A stretch of 64,000 nucleotides of DNA from positions 47,948 to 111,947 of the forward strand of contig JADCFA010000013.1 in the NCBI GenBank assembly GCA_020249775.1, written 5' to 3'. The stretch comes from Roseomonas sp. (GTDB lineage Bacteria > Pseudomonadota > Alphaproteobacteria > Acetobacterales > Acetobacteraceae). The notes under the pieces are model-generated. The model searched no databases and was not told where the DNA came from. It saw nothing but the letters and a program-made list of their open reading frames with translations. The first letter of the stretch is position 1. Every line of letters starts with the position of its first letter. The translations under genes and the position numbers were made by a program. Shown one piece after another: positions 19,100 to 28,391 of the stretch.

Positions 19100-20779
19100 A
19101 TGGCTTCGGAGCATAAACGGGAGGGGGCTGCCGCCGCCGCGCTTCTGGCGCGGGAAGCAAAGGCACTGAGGGGGCGGCTTTACGGGCCGATCCTGCTTGG
19201 TCTTGCGCTTGCGCTCGCTGCTGTGGCGCAGGCGTTGCTGATCGCCCGTCTGCTCGCGGCACTATTGGCCGGCACTCCGGCTTCCTGGGTGGATTTTATC
19301 GGCGCAGGGGCGCTCGCGCTCATTATGGCAGCACTTGGCATTGCCCAGGAACGTGCCCAGACCGCCGCGGGGGAAGAAGCGAAAGCGAGTCTGCGCGCCC
19401 GCATCTTTGCGCGCTTGCTAGCCCAAGGCCCCGCGGATCAGCGCCCGGTTGGGGAGAAAAGCGCGCTGGTGGTGGAACGTGTGGAGGCCATGGAAGGCTA
19501 TTTCGCGCGTTGGATGCCGGCCGCGATCATTGCCGTGCTGGCGCCCTTGCTGATCGCCGGCTGCGCCGCGCTATTTGATCCCGTGAGTGGCCTTATCCTG
19601 CTGGTCGCGGGCCTGATGGTGCCTGTGGCGCAGGCAGTGTCCGGCATTGGCGCCGCGCAAGCAAGCCGCCGGCAATTCGCAGCCTTGCAACGGCTTTCCG
19701 GGCGCTTTCTGGATCGTATGCGTGGCCTGCCGGTGCTGGTGCTGTTCAATCAACAGCACGCGGAAACCCAAAGGCTTGCGGCGGCAGCCGAGGAATTGCG
19801 CCAGCGCACCATGCGCGTGCTGCGGGTTGCCTTCATTTCCTCGGGTGCCATGGAATTGATCGCCGCTGCCGCGCTCGCCTGTCTTGCCATTCGTCATGGT
19901 GCGGTGCTGACCGGCGCGCATCCTGATCCGGTGACGGCGTTTTTCGTTGTGCTGCTGGTGCCGGTGTTTTTCCTGCCGCTGCGGTCTTTCGCCGCCGCCT
20001 ATCATGAACAGCTTGGCGCACGCGGCGCTGCGGCGGATTTGGCGCCGTTGCTGGAACAGCCGGAAGAAACCGGACTGTTGCTGGAAGAAGTGCCGCCTAA
20101 ACTCACCATCACCTTTCAGGATGTACATCTTTCCTATGATCCATCCCGCCCGCCGGCCTTGGATGGGCTTTCCTTTCGCGTATTGGCTGGCGAGACGCTG
20201 TTGCTGACCGGCGCATCAGGTGCGGGCAAGACAAGCGCGCTACGTATCCTGATGGGTTTCGCGCGGCCCGATGCCGGGCGCGTTGCCATCAATGGCCGCG
20301 ACGCCATGCTGCTGAAACCTTCCGAATTGCGTCGCCTTTCATCCTATGTCGGGCAGCGCGCGCATTTGTTCCGCGCCAGCCTGCGGGAGAATATTCGCTT
20401 GGCGCGCCCTGAGGCGGATGATGCAGCGGTGCTCGCTGCCGCTGAAGCCGCGCAGGTGATGGATTTTGTGCATGACCTACCGCAGGGGCTGGATACGCTG
20501 ATCGGCGAAGGCGGCTTCGGGCTTTCCGGGGGCCAGGCTCAGCGCGTGGCGTTGGCGCGCGCGTTTTTGCGCGACACGCCCCTGGTGCTTTTGGATGAGC
20601 CCACCGCGCATCTTGATCCCGGCACCGAAGCATCCGTGCTGGATGCTTTGCGCCGGCTTTGCGTTGGCCGCACGGCGATTATTGCAACCCATGCCAAGGC
20701 TGCGCGTTCCTATTTCGGCCAAAGGCTGGAAATCGCCGATGGGCGGGTGCAGGGCAGCCGGCTTGCGGGGAATGATTAG
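19100..20779 (+). CDS. cydD: Thiol reductant ABC exporter subunit CydD
   Basis: 559 residues: an N-terminal six-helix permease (about 30-320) and a C-terminal ATPase. Walker A is GASGAGKTSALRIL, signature LSGGQAQRVALARAF, Walker B VLLDEPTAHLD. With CydC it forms the inner-membrane heterodimer that exports glutathione and cysteine to the periplasm and is needed to assemble cytochrome bd. The cydC start is three bases after its stop. No cydAB genes occur in the window. The start at 19100 is chosen because upstream codons are not conserved in style. Confidence 0.9.
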   Translation: MASEHKREGAAAAALLAREAKALRGRLYGPILLGLALALAAVAQALLIARLLAALLAGTPASWVDFIGAGALALIMAALGIAQERAQTAAGEEAKASLRARIFARLLAQGPADQRPVGEKSALVVERVEAMEGYFARWMPAAIIAVLAPLLIAGCAALFDPVSGLILLVAGLMVPVAQAVSGIGAAQASRRQFAALQRLSGRFLDRMRGLPVLVLFNQQHAETQRLAAAAEELRQRTMRVLRVAFISSGAMELIAAAALACLAIRHGAVLTGAHPDPVTAFFVVLLVPVFFLPLRSFAAAYHEQLGARGAAADLAPLLEQPEETGLLLEEVPPKLTITFQDVHLSYDPSRPPALDGLSFRVLAGETLLLTGASGAGKTSALRILMGFARPDAGRVAINGRDAMLLKPSELRRLSSYVGQRAHLFRASLRENIRLARPEADDAAVLAAAEAAQVMDFVHDLPQGLDTLIGEGGFGLSGGQAQRVALARAFLRDTPLVLLDEPTAHLDPGTEASVLDALRRLCVGRTAIIATHAKAARSYFGQRLEIADGRVQGSRLAGND

Positions 20780-20782
20780 GCC

Positions 20783-22447
20783 ATGACCGCTGATCTTTTC
20801 CGCGTGCTAAAACTTTGGCTGGAACGCTCCGGCTGGTTGGTGGTGGGGATCATCGTGACCGTGATCTCGGCGCTGGCCGGCGTTGCCTTGCTGGCTTTTG
20901 CGGGCAAGCTGGTCGCGGCATCGGTGGGGGGCGCGGGAAGTGCGGCGCTGGCGGCGGCGGGAGTGCTGGCGCTGCTGTGGTTGCGGCCTTTGATTCTGCT
21001 CAGGCCCATCATGCGTTATCTGGAACGGCTCGCGACACATGAAGCGACCTTCCGCGCGCTCGCTGATATGCGTGTGTGGTTTTTTGGGCGGCTTGCTGAG
21101 CGTTTGCCGACCGGGCTTGGCTTGCGGCGCGCGGGGGATTTGCTCGGGCGGCTGGTTGCGGATGTGGAAGCGCTTGATGGGCTTTATCTGCGCGCGCTGG
21201 TGCCGGCAGCGGCTTCCATTGCCGTGGTGCTGGCGATTGCGCTGATCCTGGGCGCGGCAGAGCCTTGGCTGGCCGTGCTGGTGGCGCTGCCACTGACGGC
21301 GGCTTTGGTGCTGCCGCTATTGCTGGCCCCGGATGCGGCACGAACAGCGGAAGCTACCTCCCGCGCCCAAGGCGCGCTCCGCAATGCAACAGTGGATCCG
21401 CTGACGGGCATTGAAGATACGCTGGCGGCAAATGGTGAAAAACGCGCGCTGGCGCGGGTTATGCAAGAAGACAAGGCGCTATCGGGCGCGCAGCGCGCCT
21501 TGGCACGACGCGCCGCCTGGGGCGGGGCAGCGGGCGCCTTGCTCACGCAAATCGCGCTGCTTGCTGCACTTGCTTGGACCATGCTGGCCGGGCAGCCCGC
21601 CATGGCGGCGGGGGTTCTCGCGGTATTCCTCGCCATTGCGGCGGCTGAGGCTTTGGGGCTGATGCCGCGCGCGGGCGCCGCAGTGGCGGCGGCCGCGGCG
21701 GGCGCGCGGCGCCTGTTTGAAGCGGCTGATGCGGCGGAACCGGTGCCCGATCCCGCTGCGCCAAGTGCTGCACCTTCAGGCCATGCGCTTTCGCTCCGCA
21801 ATGTCGTGTTTTCCTGGGCGCCGGATCGCCCGCTGGTGTTTGATGGGCTTGATCTTGATGTGCCGGAAGGGGCGCGCATTGCGCTGCTCGGGCCTTCGGG
21901 CACGGGCAAATCAACCTTGGCGGCCTTGTTGCTGAAATTCGCGGCACCCCAGCAGGGCAGCATCACGCTTGGCGGCGTTGATATCGCGACACTTCCCGCG
22001 GCTGTTCTGCGCGATCGCATTGCCTGGCTCACGCAGGATGCGCGTTTGTTTGATGACAGCATCGCCGCCAATCTGCGCCTTGCCGCACCGGATGCAGATG
22101 ACGCCTTGCTTTGGCGCGCGCTAGACCGCGCAAGAATCGGCGATGTGGTGCGCGCTTTGCCGGACGGCCTTGAAACGCAATGCGGCGAAGCGGGCGCGCG
22201 GTTTTCGGGTGGCCAGGCGCGGCGCATCGCCTTGGCGCGCGCGCTGCTTTCGCCCGCGCCAGTGCTGATCCTGGATGAACCGGCTGCGGGGCTGGATGCC
22301 GCGACAGAACGCGCCTTCATGGAAACGCTGGATGAAGCCACAGCAGGGCGCAGCGTGATCCTGATACTGCATCGGCTGACCGGCGTGGAAAGGCCAAGCC
22401 GCATCCTGCGCCTGGTCGGAGGGAAAGCCATTGCAGCGACAGGCTGA
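20783..22447 (+). CDS. cydC: Thiol reductant ABC exporter subunit CydC
   Basis: 554 residues with the same permease-ATPase layout as the preceding gene. Walker A GPSGTGKSTLAALLL, signature FSGGQARRIALARALL, Walker B ILDEPAAGLD. LRPIMRYLERLATHEATFR in the permease half is typical of CydC. It partners CydD in the periplasmic thiol exporter. It is followed 48 bases later by a radical SAM gene on the same strand. Confidence 0.92.
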   Translation: MTADLFRVLKLWLERSGWLVVGIIVTVISALAGVALLAFAGKLVAASVGGAGSAALAAAGVLALLWLRPLILLRPIMRYLERLATHEATFRALADMRVWFFGRLAERLPTGLGLRRAGDLLGRLVADVEALDGLYLRALVPAAASIAVVLAIALILGAAEPWLAVLVALPLTAALVLPLLLAPDAARTAEATSRAQGALRNATVDPLTGIEDTLAANGEKRALARVMQEDKALSGAQRALARRAAWGGAAGALLTQIALLAALAWTMLAGQPAMAAGVLAVFLAIAAAEALGLMPRAGAAVAAAAAGARRLFEAADAAEPVPDPAAPSAAPSGHALSLRNVVFSWAPDRPLVFDGLDLDVPEGARIALLGPSGTGKSTLAALLLKFAAPQQGSITLGGVDIATLPAAVLRDRIAWLTQDARLFDDSIAANLRLAAPDADDALLWRALDRARIGDVVRALPDGLETQCGEAGARFSGGQARRIALARALLSPAPVLILDEPAAGLDAATERAFMETLDEATAGRSVILILHRLTGVERPSRILRLVGGKAIAATG

Positions 22448-22495
22448 AACGGGCCATCACGGCCGTGAACCCCATGCTTGCGGGACCAACGCTTC

Positions 22496-23449
22496 ATGAA
22501 CCATCAGCCGCACCTGAAGCCGCTTAGCCCCCTGAAATTCCGCGACCCTCACGTGACCGCGAAAGGCGAAGCGCGCGCGCAAGTGGCGCTGCGCGCGCTT
22601 GAGACGCTCTGGATCAATACCGGCACGCTCTGCAATATCACCTGCGCCAATTGCTATATCGAAAGCAGCCCGCGCAATGATGCGCTTTCCTATATCAGCG
22701 CAGCCGAAGTGGCGGCTTTTTTGAATGAGGCCGCGGAATCGCACCTGCCGCTTAGCGACGTAGGCTTCACGGGCGGCGAGCCTTTCATGAACCCTGAATT
22801 TCTAGTGATGCTGGAAGATACACTTCGGCGTGGCTTGCGCGCGCTGGTGCTGACCAATGCGATGAAGCCCATGATGAACCAGGCAGCGAAGTTGCTGGAC
22901 TTGCAGGCGCGGTATGGTGCTGGTCTGACTATGCGTGTCTCCCTCGACCATCCTGATCCCGCGATCCATGATGCGGAACGCGGCGCTGGCAGTTTTGATC
23001 GCACACTGGAAGGGCTGCGCTTTCTGGCTGGGCATGGGTTTCGGTTGCACATTGCCGGGCGTGCCGCTTTTGGCGCTGGCGATGAAGCGAAGCTCCGCGC
23101 GGATTTCGCCGCGCTTTTCGCCGCGCATGGTATCGCAGTGGATGCCACCGACCCCGTCGCGCTGATGCTGTTTCCCGAAATGGATGCGACAGCCGATGTG
23201 CCGGAAATCACCACCGCCTGTTGGGGCATCTTGGACAAATCCCCCGATAGCCTGATGTGCGCCTCCGCCCGCATGGTGGTGAAGCGCAAGGGGGCGGCGC
23301 GCCCGGCGGTGCTGGCCTGCACGCTTTTGGCCTATGACCCACAATTCGAATTGGGTGCCACGCTTGCCGAAGCGTCCCGTCCCGTTGCGCTGAACCACCC
23401 GCATTGCGCCAAGTTTTGTGTCCTGGGCGGGGCGGCGTGCTCCCGATGA
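22496..23449 (+). CDS. Radical SAM protein of unknown substrate, next to cydDC
   Basis: 317 residues. The 4Fe-4S/SAM site is Cys46-x3-Cys50-x2-Cys53 (CNITCANCY), followed by GFTGGEPFMNPEF, the GGEP-like SAM motif. The barrel continues through VSLDHPDPAIHD. The C-terminus has three or more cysteines (CTLL, HCAKFCVLGGAAC), enough for an auxiliary cluster or metal site. It resembles the MoaA/SkfB/PqqE group in outline, but I cannot place it in a named subfamily. It follows cydC closely on the same strand, so a role in heme, thiol or bd-oxidase maturation is possible, though unproven. A TTG at 22478 is an alternative start. Confidence 0.82.
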   Translation: MNHQPHLKPLSPLKFRDPHVTAKGEARAQVALRALETLWINTGTLCNITCANCYIESSPRNDALSYISAAEVAAFLNEAAESHLPLSDVGFTGGEPFMNPEFLVMLEDTLRRGLRALVLTNAMKPMMNQAAKLLDLQARYGAGLTMRVSLDHPDPAIHDAERGAGSFDRTLEGLRFLAGHGFRLHIAGRAAFGAGDEAKLRADFAALFAAHGIAVDATDPVALMLFPEMDATADVPEITTACWGILDKSPDSLMCASARMVVKRKGAARPAVLACTLLAYDPQFELGATLAEASRPVALNHPHCAKFCVLGGAACSR

Positions 23450-23550
23450 GGCGCTGACAATTGACGCCGCGCGCCGGGCGCGCGACCTAAGGAAAGTCCC
23501 GAATCGGAGCCCTTCGCGATGCGCCGCCGCCAACCGAATGCCGCGCCTGC

Positions 23551-25371
23551 ATGAACGCCATGCACGACTCCCCGCGCGAGACCTTGCGGCGCATCTTCGG
23601 CTACAGCGCCTTCCGCGGCCGGCAGGAAGAAGTGATCCGCCATGTCGCGGCCGGTGGCTCGGGGCTGGTGCTGATGCCGACGGGTGGCGGCAAGAGCCTC
23701 TGTTTTCAGGTGCCCGCGCTGTGTCGCCCGGGGATAGGCATTGTTGTCTCACCGCTCATTGCGCTGATGGAAGACCAGGTGGCCGCGCTCCGCCAACAGG
23801 GGGTGGCCGCAAGCGCGCTGCATTCCGATCTGCCGCCGGATGAAGCCCGCGCTGTCTTGCGCGATATGCACAATGGGACACTGAAGCTGCTTTATGTCTC
23901 GCCCGAGAGACTGACGCTGGAGACGATGCAGGCGCGGCTTGAGGGCCTGGATATTGCCCTGTTTGCGGTGGATGAGGCGCATTGCGTCAGCCAATGGGGC
24001 CATCATTTTCGCCCGGAATATCGCGGCCTTGGCGTCCTGGGTGCGCGCTTTCCACATGTGCCGCGCCTGGCACTGACCGCGACCGCCGATCCGCGCACAG
24101 TGGAAGATATCCGCCTGCAATTGGGCTTGCAGGATGCGCCCGTTTTTCGCGCTTCCTTTGACCGGCCCAATATCCTGATCGAAGCCGCGCCGCGTGAGAA
24201 TGAACGCGGCCAAATCCGCGCCTTGATTCGCGAAGCAGGCGGCACAGGCATCATCTATTGCGGTAGCCGTGCGAAGACCGAAAGCACCGCTGCCTGGCTG
24301 CGCGATGACGGCATTGAAGCGATTTCCTTTCACGCCGGCATGGAAGCCAGCGCCAAGCGTGAAGCGCATCGGCGCTTTTCGCGGGGTGAGGAAATGGTAA
24401 TGACCGCGACCATCGCCTTCGGCATGGGCATAGATCGGCCGGATCTGCGCTGGGTCGCGCATCTCGATCTGCCGCGCTCACCGGAAAGCTGGTATCAGGA
24501 AATTGGTCGCGCGGGGCGTGATGGGCTGCCGGCGCGCGCCTTGTTGCTCTATGGCGCGGGGGATATCGCACTCGCCCGCCATCGCATTACCGAAAGCCCC
24601 GCTGGTGAGGAACAAAAGCGCGTGGAACGCGCCCGCCTTGAAGCCATGGTGGGGATTGCGGAAGCGGCCACGTGTCGCCGCGCGCTGCTGCTCCGCTGCT
24701 TTGGCGAAGAACCGGAACGCGAAGCCTGCGGGCATTGCGATATTTGCCTGCGGCCACCTCGGCTTTTCGATGGCACTATCGCCGCGCAGAAAATGATTTC
24801 CGCCGTGCTGCGCACGGGTCAGCGCTTTGGCGTGATGCATGTGGTGGATGTGTTGCGGGGACGTTTAACTGATAAGGTCGCGCAGTTTTCCCATGACAAG
24901 CTGCCGACTTTTGGTGTGGGCAAGGATTTGCCCGATACCGCCTGGCGTGGTGTGGCGCGGCAATTGGTGGGCCGCGGCGCGCTGGATGTGGCAGTGGAAA
25001 ACCACGGAGAGCTTGTGGCAACCGAAGCCGCGCGCCCCATTCTGCGCGGTGAGAATGTGGTGATGTTGCGCGAAGATGTGGTGCAAGCCGGCAAGAAAGC
25101 CGCCCCAGCGCGCAAGACCCCTGAAGCGGCGGGCATTGGGTCTGACGATCCGGTGTTTGAAGCCTTGCGCGCCTGGCGCCGCGGCATCGCGCAAGCGCAG
25201 GGCGTGCCCGCCTATGTGGTGGCGGATGATCGCACCCTGGCCGGCCTTGCGGCGCGCCTTCCAGCCAATACGGAAGAATTGCTGGAAGTTCCCGGCATGG
25301 GCCGTTCGCGCGTGGAACGCTATGGCACAGATATCTTGCGCATTATCGGCGCAGCCGCGCATCAAAAATAA
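23551..25371 (+). CDS. recQ: ATP-dependent DNA helicase RecQ
   Basis: 606 residues, like E. coli RecQ. Walker A MPTGGGKS (42-49), DEAH at 141-144, motif VI region GRAGRDG, a zinc-binding RQC segment with CGHCDIC, and a C-terminal HRDC domain (about 530-600). RecQ unwinds DNA 3' to 5' in recombination repair. The aromatic-rich loop after DEAH reads [10 protein letters not shown], with His152 where most RecQ proteins have Asp. That loop couples DNA binding to ATP hydrolysis. The start could also be the ATG at 23560. It converges with the ABC gene 13 bases downstream. Confidence 0.95.
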   Translation: MNAMHDSPRETLRRIFGYSAFRGRQEEVIRHVAAGGSGLVLMPTGGGKSLCFQVPALCRPGIGIVVSPLIALMEDQVAALRQQGVAASALHSDLPPDEARAVLRDMHNGTLKLLYVSPERLTLETMQARLEGLDIALFAVDEAHCVSQWGHHFRPEYRGLGVLGARFPHVPRLALTATADPRTVEDIRLQLGLQDAPVFRASFDRPNILIEAAPRENERGQIRALIREAGGTGIIYCGSRAKTESTAAWLRDDGIEAISFHAGMEASAKREAHRRFSRGEEMVMTATIAFGMGIDRPDLRWVAHLDLPRSPESWYQEIGRAGRDGLPARALLLYGAGDIALARHRITESPAGEEQKRVERARLEAMVGIAEAATCRRALLLRCFGEEPEREACGHCDICLRPPRLFDGTIAAQKMISAVLRTGQRFGVMHVVDVLRGRLTDKVAQFSHDKLPTFGVGKDLPDTAWRGVARQLVGRGALDVAVENHGELVATEAARPILRGENVVMLREDVVQAGKKAAPARKTPEAAGIGSDDPVFEALRAWRRGIAQAQGVPAYVVADDRTLAGLAARLPANTEELLEVPGMGRSRVERYGTDILRIIGAAAHQK

Positions 25372-25384
25372 CAAGGCGCGGGCT

Positions 25385-27121
25385 TCAATGTCGCGCAACG
25401 TCAACCAGCCGCCCATCTTCCATACGCAGCACCCTGTCATGAAAGCGCGCCACCGCTGGGCGATGCGCAATCGAAAGCATGGTCACGCCAGGCAGGATGC
25501 GCTCAAGGCTTTCATGCAAAGCGTCCTCGGCTTCCGGATCAAGGCTTGCTGTTGCCTCATCCAGGAACAACCAATCAGGGCGCAGCAGAAAAGCGCGCGC
25601 GAAGGAAAGCCTTTGCTGTTCACCACCGGAAAGCCTTTGGCCCCAGCTATCGCTATCGGCAAGCCGGGGAGCCAGGTGACCAAGCCCCGCCTCCGCAAGC
25701 GCAGCAACAACATCAGCATCGGTGAAGTGCGCTTCATCTTCCGGATAGCACACGGCGCGCTTCAAGGTGCCAAGCGGCAGATAGGGGCGCTGCGGCAGGA
25801 ATAATGCGCGCGCATCCTGCGGGAGCGAAATAGCCCCGCTGCCAAAGGGCCAAATGCCGGCAATGGCGCGAAACAGGGTGGATTTGCCTGAACCCGAAGG
25901 GCCATTGATCAGCACTGCCTCGCCAGGGGCAATATCCATATGCGCGCCGCTCAGCAACACACGCCCATCGGGAAGCTTGAGCGTGACATCGCGCATGGCA
26001 AGACCTTCAGCACTTCCCTTGCCGGCTTTCGGGCCTGCACCAGCATCACGTGCTTTCGCGATGGCCTGGGTAAAGCCTGTCAGGCGCTGAACGGTCGCGC
26101 GCCATTCCGTCAGCTTGCCGTAATTATCCACAAACCAGGAAAGCGCGCCCTGTACCTGACCAAAGGCGCTGCTCGTCTGGATAAGGCCGCCAAGTGGCAG
26201 GCGCCCCGCAAAATAGGCAGGGGCAGCGACAACAATCGGGAAGATGGACGCCACCTGCCCATAACCCGCGGTGAAGAAGGTCAGGCGCTTGGTGGCGCGC
26301 ATGATGTCCCACCAATTCACCATCAGCTTGGTAAAGCGCTGCGTGAGCCCGCGCTTTTCATCGGCTTCCCCACCATAAAGCGCAATGCCTTCGGTATTTT
26401 CCCTGAGGCGCACCAGCGCATAACGAAAATCCGCTTCCAGCCGTTGCTGCGAGAAATTGAGCGCGATCAACGGCCGTCCGATCAGATGCGCAAGCCAAGT
26501 GCCAAGCAGCGCATAGATCAACGCCACCCAGACCATATAGCCAGGAATCTCAACGCCCAGCACCGTTACCGGCCCAGAGAGTGACCAAAGCACCAGAATG
26601 AAAGACCCCAGCGTGACAATGGAATTGAGCAAGCCAATACCAAGCGCAAGTGTGTCTTCCACAAACAGCCGCGCATCATCAGCGATGCGTTGGTCAGGAT
26701 TATCCGTGTAGGGATCCGTCAAGGCCATATGGTAATAGGCGCGATCAGACAGCCATTGCGCCAGATAAACATCTGTCAGCCAACGCCGCCAGCGCATTTG
26801 CAAGGCCTGGCGCAGATAAAGCTGATAAACCGCAATCAGGATATAAAGCGCGGCTACCATCACAAAGCCCGGCAGCAGCCCTTCGGCTTCCGTGCGATGC
26901 CAGGTGAAAAGCAGCGCGATGAAGCCATCCCAATCCTTATTCTCCAGCGTATTGTAGAAGGCGCGCTGCCAATAAGTGAGCAGCACAGTCATGCCGACCA
27001 GCGAAAGATTGAGCGCGATCACCACCGCCAGCAGCAGGCGCGCACGCCAGCGTTCCTCGCTCCGCCAAAAGGGGACAATCAGCGCCCAGGCTTCGGCGAT
27101 GAAGGTGACAATCCAGCGCAT
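25385..27121 (-). CDS. ABC transporter with fused permease and ATPase, SbmA/BacA-like membrane domain (YddA family)
   Basis: 578 residues. Six membrane helices (about 20-330) with the SbmA/BacA-type features LTYWQRAFYNTLENKDW and NPDQRIADDARLF. The ATPase has Walker A GPSGSGKSTLFRAI, signature LSGGEQQRLSFARAF and Walker B LFLDEATASLD. Relatives include E. coli YddA and mycobacterial Rv1819c, which import cobalamin and hydrophilic peptides. The start is three bases after the DUF1499 gene, making it the last gene of a seven-gene operon. Direction and cargo are unknown. Confidence 0.9.
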   Translation of the reverse strand: MRWIVTFIAEAWALIVPFWRSEERWRARLLLAVVIALNLSLVGMTVLLTYWQRAFYNTLENKDWDGFIALLFTWHRTEAEGLLPGFVMVAALYILIAVYQLYLRQALQMRWRRWLTDVYLAQWLSDRAYYHMALTDPYTDNPDQRIADDARLFVEDTLALGIGLLNSIVTLGSFILVLWSLSGPVTVLGVEIPGYMVWVALIYALLGTWLAHLIGRPLIALNFSQQRLEADFRYALVRLRENTEGIALYGGEADEKRGLTQRFTKLMVNWWDIMRATKRLTFFTAGYGQVASIFPIVVAAPAYFAGRLPLGGLIQTSSAFGQVQGALSWFVDNYGKLTEWRATVQRLTGFTQAIAKARDAGAGPKAGKGSAEGLAMRDVTLKLPDGRVLLSGAHMDIAPGEAVLINGPSGSGKSTLFRAIAGIWPFGSGAISLPQDARALFLPQRPYLPLGTLKRAVCYPEDEAHFTDADVVAALAEAGLGHLAPRLADSDSWGQRLSGGEQQRLSFARAFLLRPDWLFLDEATASLDPEAEDALHESLERILPGVTMLSIAHRPAVARFHDRVLRMEDGRLVDVARH

Positions 27122-27124
27122 GGG

Positions 27125-27565
27125 CTAGCCCGCGCGCAGCGCCGCTTCCAGCGCTTCAAGCCAAGCCATCACGCGCGCGCGATTGACGCCAAGATCAGAA
27201 TAACCAATCAGGCTGCGCGAATACATCCAAAGCCCGGTGCCGCCTTCAACCGCAGTCGCTTCCGCCACGACGATGTCCGGGTAATTCATCAGCGCGCTAC
27301 GCACCACCCATTGCGCCTGGTTGCGCGCCGGGAAGCGCGCGAGCGGAAAGCTGCGCGGCATGCTGGCCGCAACACGATCCAAGGCCGCCATCACCGCTTC
27401 CGGTGAAGCAGGCAGAGGATCCCGCTGCAAATGCCCCTGCCCTGGCGCGATGCTTGGCGTCAGCAGGCAGGTATTGGGCGATGTTGGCAATTGCAACGTG
27501 GCAAAATCGAGCGGTGCAGGTGCGGGAATACCCTCAGCGCCGCGGGAGAATAGGGCAGAGATCAT
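27125..27565 (-). CDS. DUF1499 domain protein
   Basis: 146 residues. SPNTCLLTPS near 29, then YPDIVVAEATAV and YSRSLIGYSDLGVNRARVMAWL match the DUF1499 pattern (RSRSRIGxSDLGVN). No signal peptide is seen here, although many family members have a membrane anchor. Its ATG overlaps the DUF3253 stop (four-base overlap) and the ABC gene follows three bases later. Function unknown. Confidence 0.82.
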   Translation of the reverse strand: MISALFSRGAEGIPAPAPLDFATLQLPTSPNTCLLTPSIAPGQGHLQRDPLPASPEAVMAALDRVAASMPRSFPLARFPARNQAQWVVRSALMNYPDIVVAEATAVEGGTGLWMYSRSLIGYSDLGVNRARVMAWLEALEAALRAG

Positions 27566-27807
27566 GATGTGGCCCTCAAGCGAATGACGCCCCGCATTTC
27601 ATCGGGGCTGACCGGTTTGCCCTTGCGGAGAATTTCAATCTTGCCCTGCCGCGCGAGCTCGGCCGCCACCTGCCGCACTGCGCCCAGCAAGGGCCGCCAA
27701 TTCTCAGTGGAAACAGCGCGCGCCACATCGGTGGGACACAGGCTTTTCTCCGGGCCGCGTTCGGCGGCGAGGCGGAGCATGGCGGCGGTAATGGCTTCGA
27801 TATTCAT
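27562..27807 (-). CDS. DUF3253 protein, small winged-helix-like
   Basis: 81 residues. AERGPEKSLCPTDVARAV, NWRPLL and VRQVAAELARQGKIEILRKGKPV match the DUF3253 family, which looks like a compact winged helix. Such proteins are often mislabelled as tRNA ribosyltransferases. Four-base overlaps with both neighbours imply coupled translation. Whether it binds DNA and controls the operon is unknown. Confidence 0.8.
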   Translation of the reverse strand: MNIEAITAAMLRLAAERGPEKSLCPTDVARAVSTENWRPLLGAVRQVAAELARQGKIEILRKGKPVSPDEMRGVIRLRATS

Positions 27808-28391
27808 GGCGCGATCCAGTCGGCGGTAAGATTGCCCGCTTCATCCCAGATGAAGCGCGCACGTTGATGCCCGGCGGCAGCAAGCCAGAGCCATTCCAGG
27901 CGGTGAAAGCCTATCACCACGGCGGCGAAATGGGGGCGGCCAATTTCGCTATCCGTCGGCGCGGCTGGCGGCGCGGTTACAATAGCGCCAGACGCATCGG
28001 GCGCGGCATAGCACATGCGGCTGCTGCGCTGGCTGCCTGCCCAGGCAGCATCCGCCACAGCATCATCCAAATGAAGCGCCGCGTGGCCCGCCACACGCAT
28101 TTGGATATGCAAGGCAGCATCATAGAAATGCATCATCACGCGCGGATCGCGCGCCATGCCGCGCGCCTTGTCACTGCGCCGATCGGTGTGAAAGCGCAGG
28201 CGGCGGGCTTCGGCATCAAAGCCGCGCAGCACAACGGTGCGCAGGCTCGGCGCGCCCGCATCATCCAGGCTTGCGATGGTTGGTGTGTGAAAGGGGCTAC
28301 GCCGGTTCGGCACCGCATCCGCCAGCAGGCGAAAGGCTTCCTGCAAGCTTGCCGTGATGTCACCAGCGAAAGTGGGTCGCGCGGGCTTCAT
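27804..28391 (-). CDS. PNPOx-like flavin-binding protein
   Basis: 195 residues with the pyridoxamine-phosphate-oxidase split barrel. LRTVVLRGFD and LRFHTDRRSDKARGMARDPRVMM contain the usual FMN-phosphate contacts (R-x-VVLRG, T-D-x-R-S-x-K). The C-terminal substrate-binding region of true PdxH (R-x-RxEFW) is absent, so vitamin B6 synthesis is unlikely; it fits the Alr4036-type or flavin reductase-like group. Four-base overlaps on both sides put it firmly in the operon. Confidence 0.82.
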   Translation of the reverse strand: MKPARPTFAGDITASLQEAFRLLADAVPNRRSPFHTPTIASLDDAGAPSLRTVVLRGFDAEARRLRFHTDRRSDKARGMARDPRVMMHFYDAALHIQMRVAGHAALHLDDAVADAAWAGSQRSSRMCYAAPDASGAIVTAPPAAPTDSEIGRPHFAAVVIGFHRLEWLWLAAAGHQRARFIWDEAGNLTADWIAP

